This document shows positions 63,801 through 64,000 of a stretch of 64,000 nucleotides of DNA, piece after piece. The stretch is from CS4-C045 sp963844115 (lineage in GTDB: Bacteria; Planctomycetota; Planctomycetia; Pirellulales; UBA7805), in NCBI GenBank assembly GCA_963844115.1, contig CAWJNN010000046.1:5570-69569 (forward strand). Direction: 5' to 3'. The translations under genes were made by a program, and so were the position numbers. Positions within the stretch are counted from its first letter, which is position 1. Every line of letters starts with the position of its first letter. The notes beneath the pieces are model-generated. The model made no database searches. It had not been told where the DNA came from and saw nothing but the letters and a program-made list of their open reading frames with translations.

Positions 63801-63990
63801 CACGGTCGGTATCGTCCGTCGCACTCGTGCGGTCGTCCAGACGCAGATCGGCTTCGCGCGTATTCTCGTCGGGTCCGTGACAGAGCGTGCACTTTTCGGC
63901 AAGGATTGGCTGAATATCACGCACAAAATCGACGGCATCGGCGCGGACGGCGGATTCCAGCAATGCAAAGAGGATAAAGGCGGGAGTCAT
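60880..63990 (-). CDS. PSCyt1-DUF1549-DUF1553 cytochrome-domain protein (two apparent frameshifts)
   Basis: About 1,037 residues once joined. MTPAFILFALLESAVRADAV looks like a short signal peptide. The PSCyt1 cytochrome domain follows with heme motif CTLCHGP near residue 35 and DDVMPPPDQQKPLTDEQRSL. DUF1549 starts at LALDLTGLPPSVEEIDAFLA and has a second heme motif LACTQCHDHKYDPI. DUF1553 closes the protein (ANWLVDRKSPTTARVVVNRI, FRADAEVVRDIALTASGLL). Three frames must be joined: a base is missing near 63488 (LLLR to LALDLTG) and there is a net shift near 61160 (EAAQATF to LRILRDAGS). It is a periplasmic multidomain protein and forms the standard planctomycete pair with the DUF1501 gene 76 bases downstream. 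ATG 63990 is ten bases from the window edge, so an earlier start cannot be excluded. Confidence 0.88.
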
Positions 63991-64000
63991 CAGGCGGGTG

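Overview
The window looks like the chromosome of a planctomycete (Pirellulales-like). The strongest sign is the pair at 59378-63990: a DUF1501 protein beside a PSCyt1/DUF1549/DUF1553 cytochrome protein, a gene pair typical of Planctomycetota. The moderately GC-rich, long multidomain genes and the many dispersed short palindromes agree with this. No rRNA, tRNA, CRISPR array or transposase gene was recognised.

Layout. (1) 47-3970 looks like a small ribosomally made, modified peptide (RiPP) locus. A minus-strand operon carries a sulfotransferase, two paralogous short peptides with a shared W-[ST]-K-P-F-x-A-S-G core, and an HExxH-family peptide-modification enzyme; an ATP-grasp gene converges on it. 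(2) 4326-33214 is a lipopeptide assembly line: FAAL-ACP, a fully reducing PKS module, a Rieske oxygenase, a very large PKS/NRPS hybrid (KS without AT, then four C-A-PCP modules and a thioesterase, with a methyltransferase inside the first A domain), and a SyrD/PvdE-type peptide exporter. (3) 33439-47458 holds MacA-, MacB- and TolC-like transport genes mixed with four glycosyltransferases, a second sulfotransferase and a membrane protein. It plausibly glycosylates, sulfates and exports the lipopeptide, or builds a surface glycoconjugate. (4) 47695-64000 is housekeeping and genome-core material: a histone-deacetylase fragment, a small HExxH membrane protein, RtcB RNA ligase, an NrtR-like Nudix regulator with NAD synthetase and a likely NrtR operator, an AddAB-type helicase-nuclease pair, and the DUF1501/DUF1553 pair.

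Two properties cut across the whole window. First, about 19 apparent single-base frameshifts split otherwise intact conserved genes. In each case the protein family continues cleanly in a neighbouring frame, often at a short homopolymer, which points to uncorrected long-read consensus errors more than to mass gene decay. Genes are therefore annotated as joined spans with the shift position given. Second, several families of palindromic repeats sit between genes and also, in frame, inside interdomain linkers and loops of the NRPS, MacB and glycosyltransferase genes.

The best candidate for an undescribed system is the RiPP operon at 1078-3970. The AT-less PKS module and the FkbM-type methyltransferase inserted in an adenylation domain are the most unusual parts of the assembly line.
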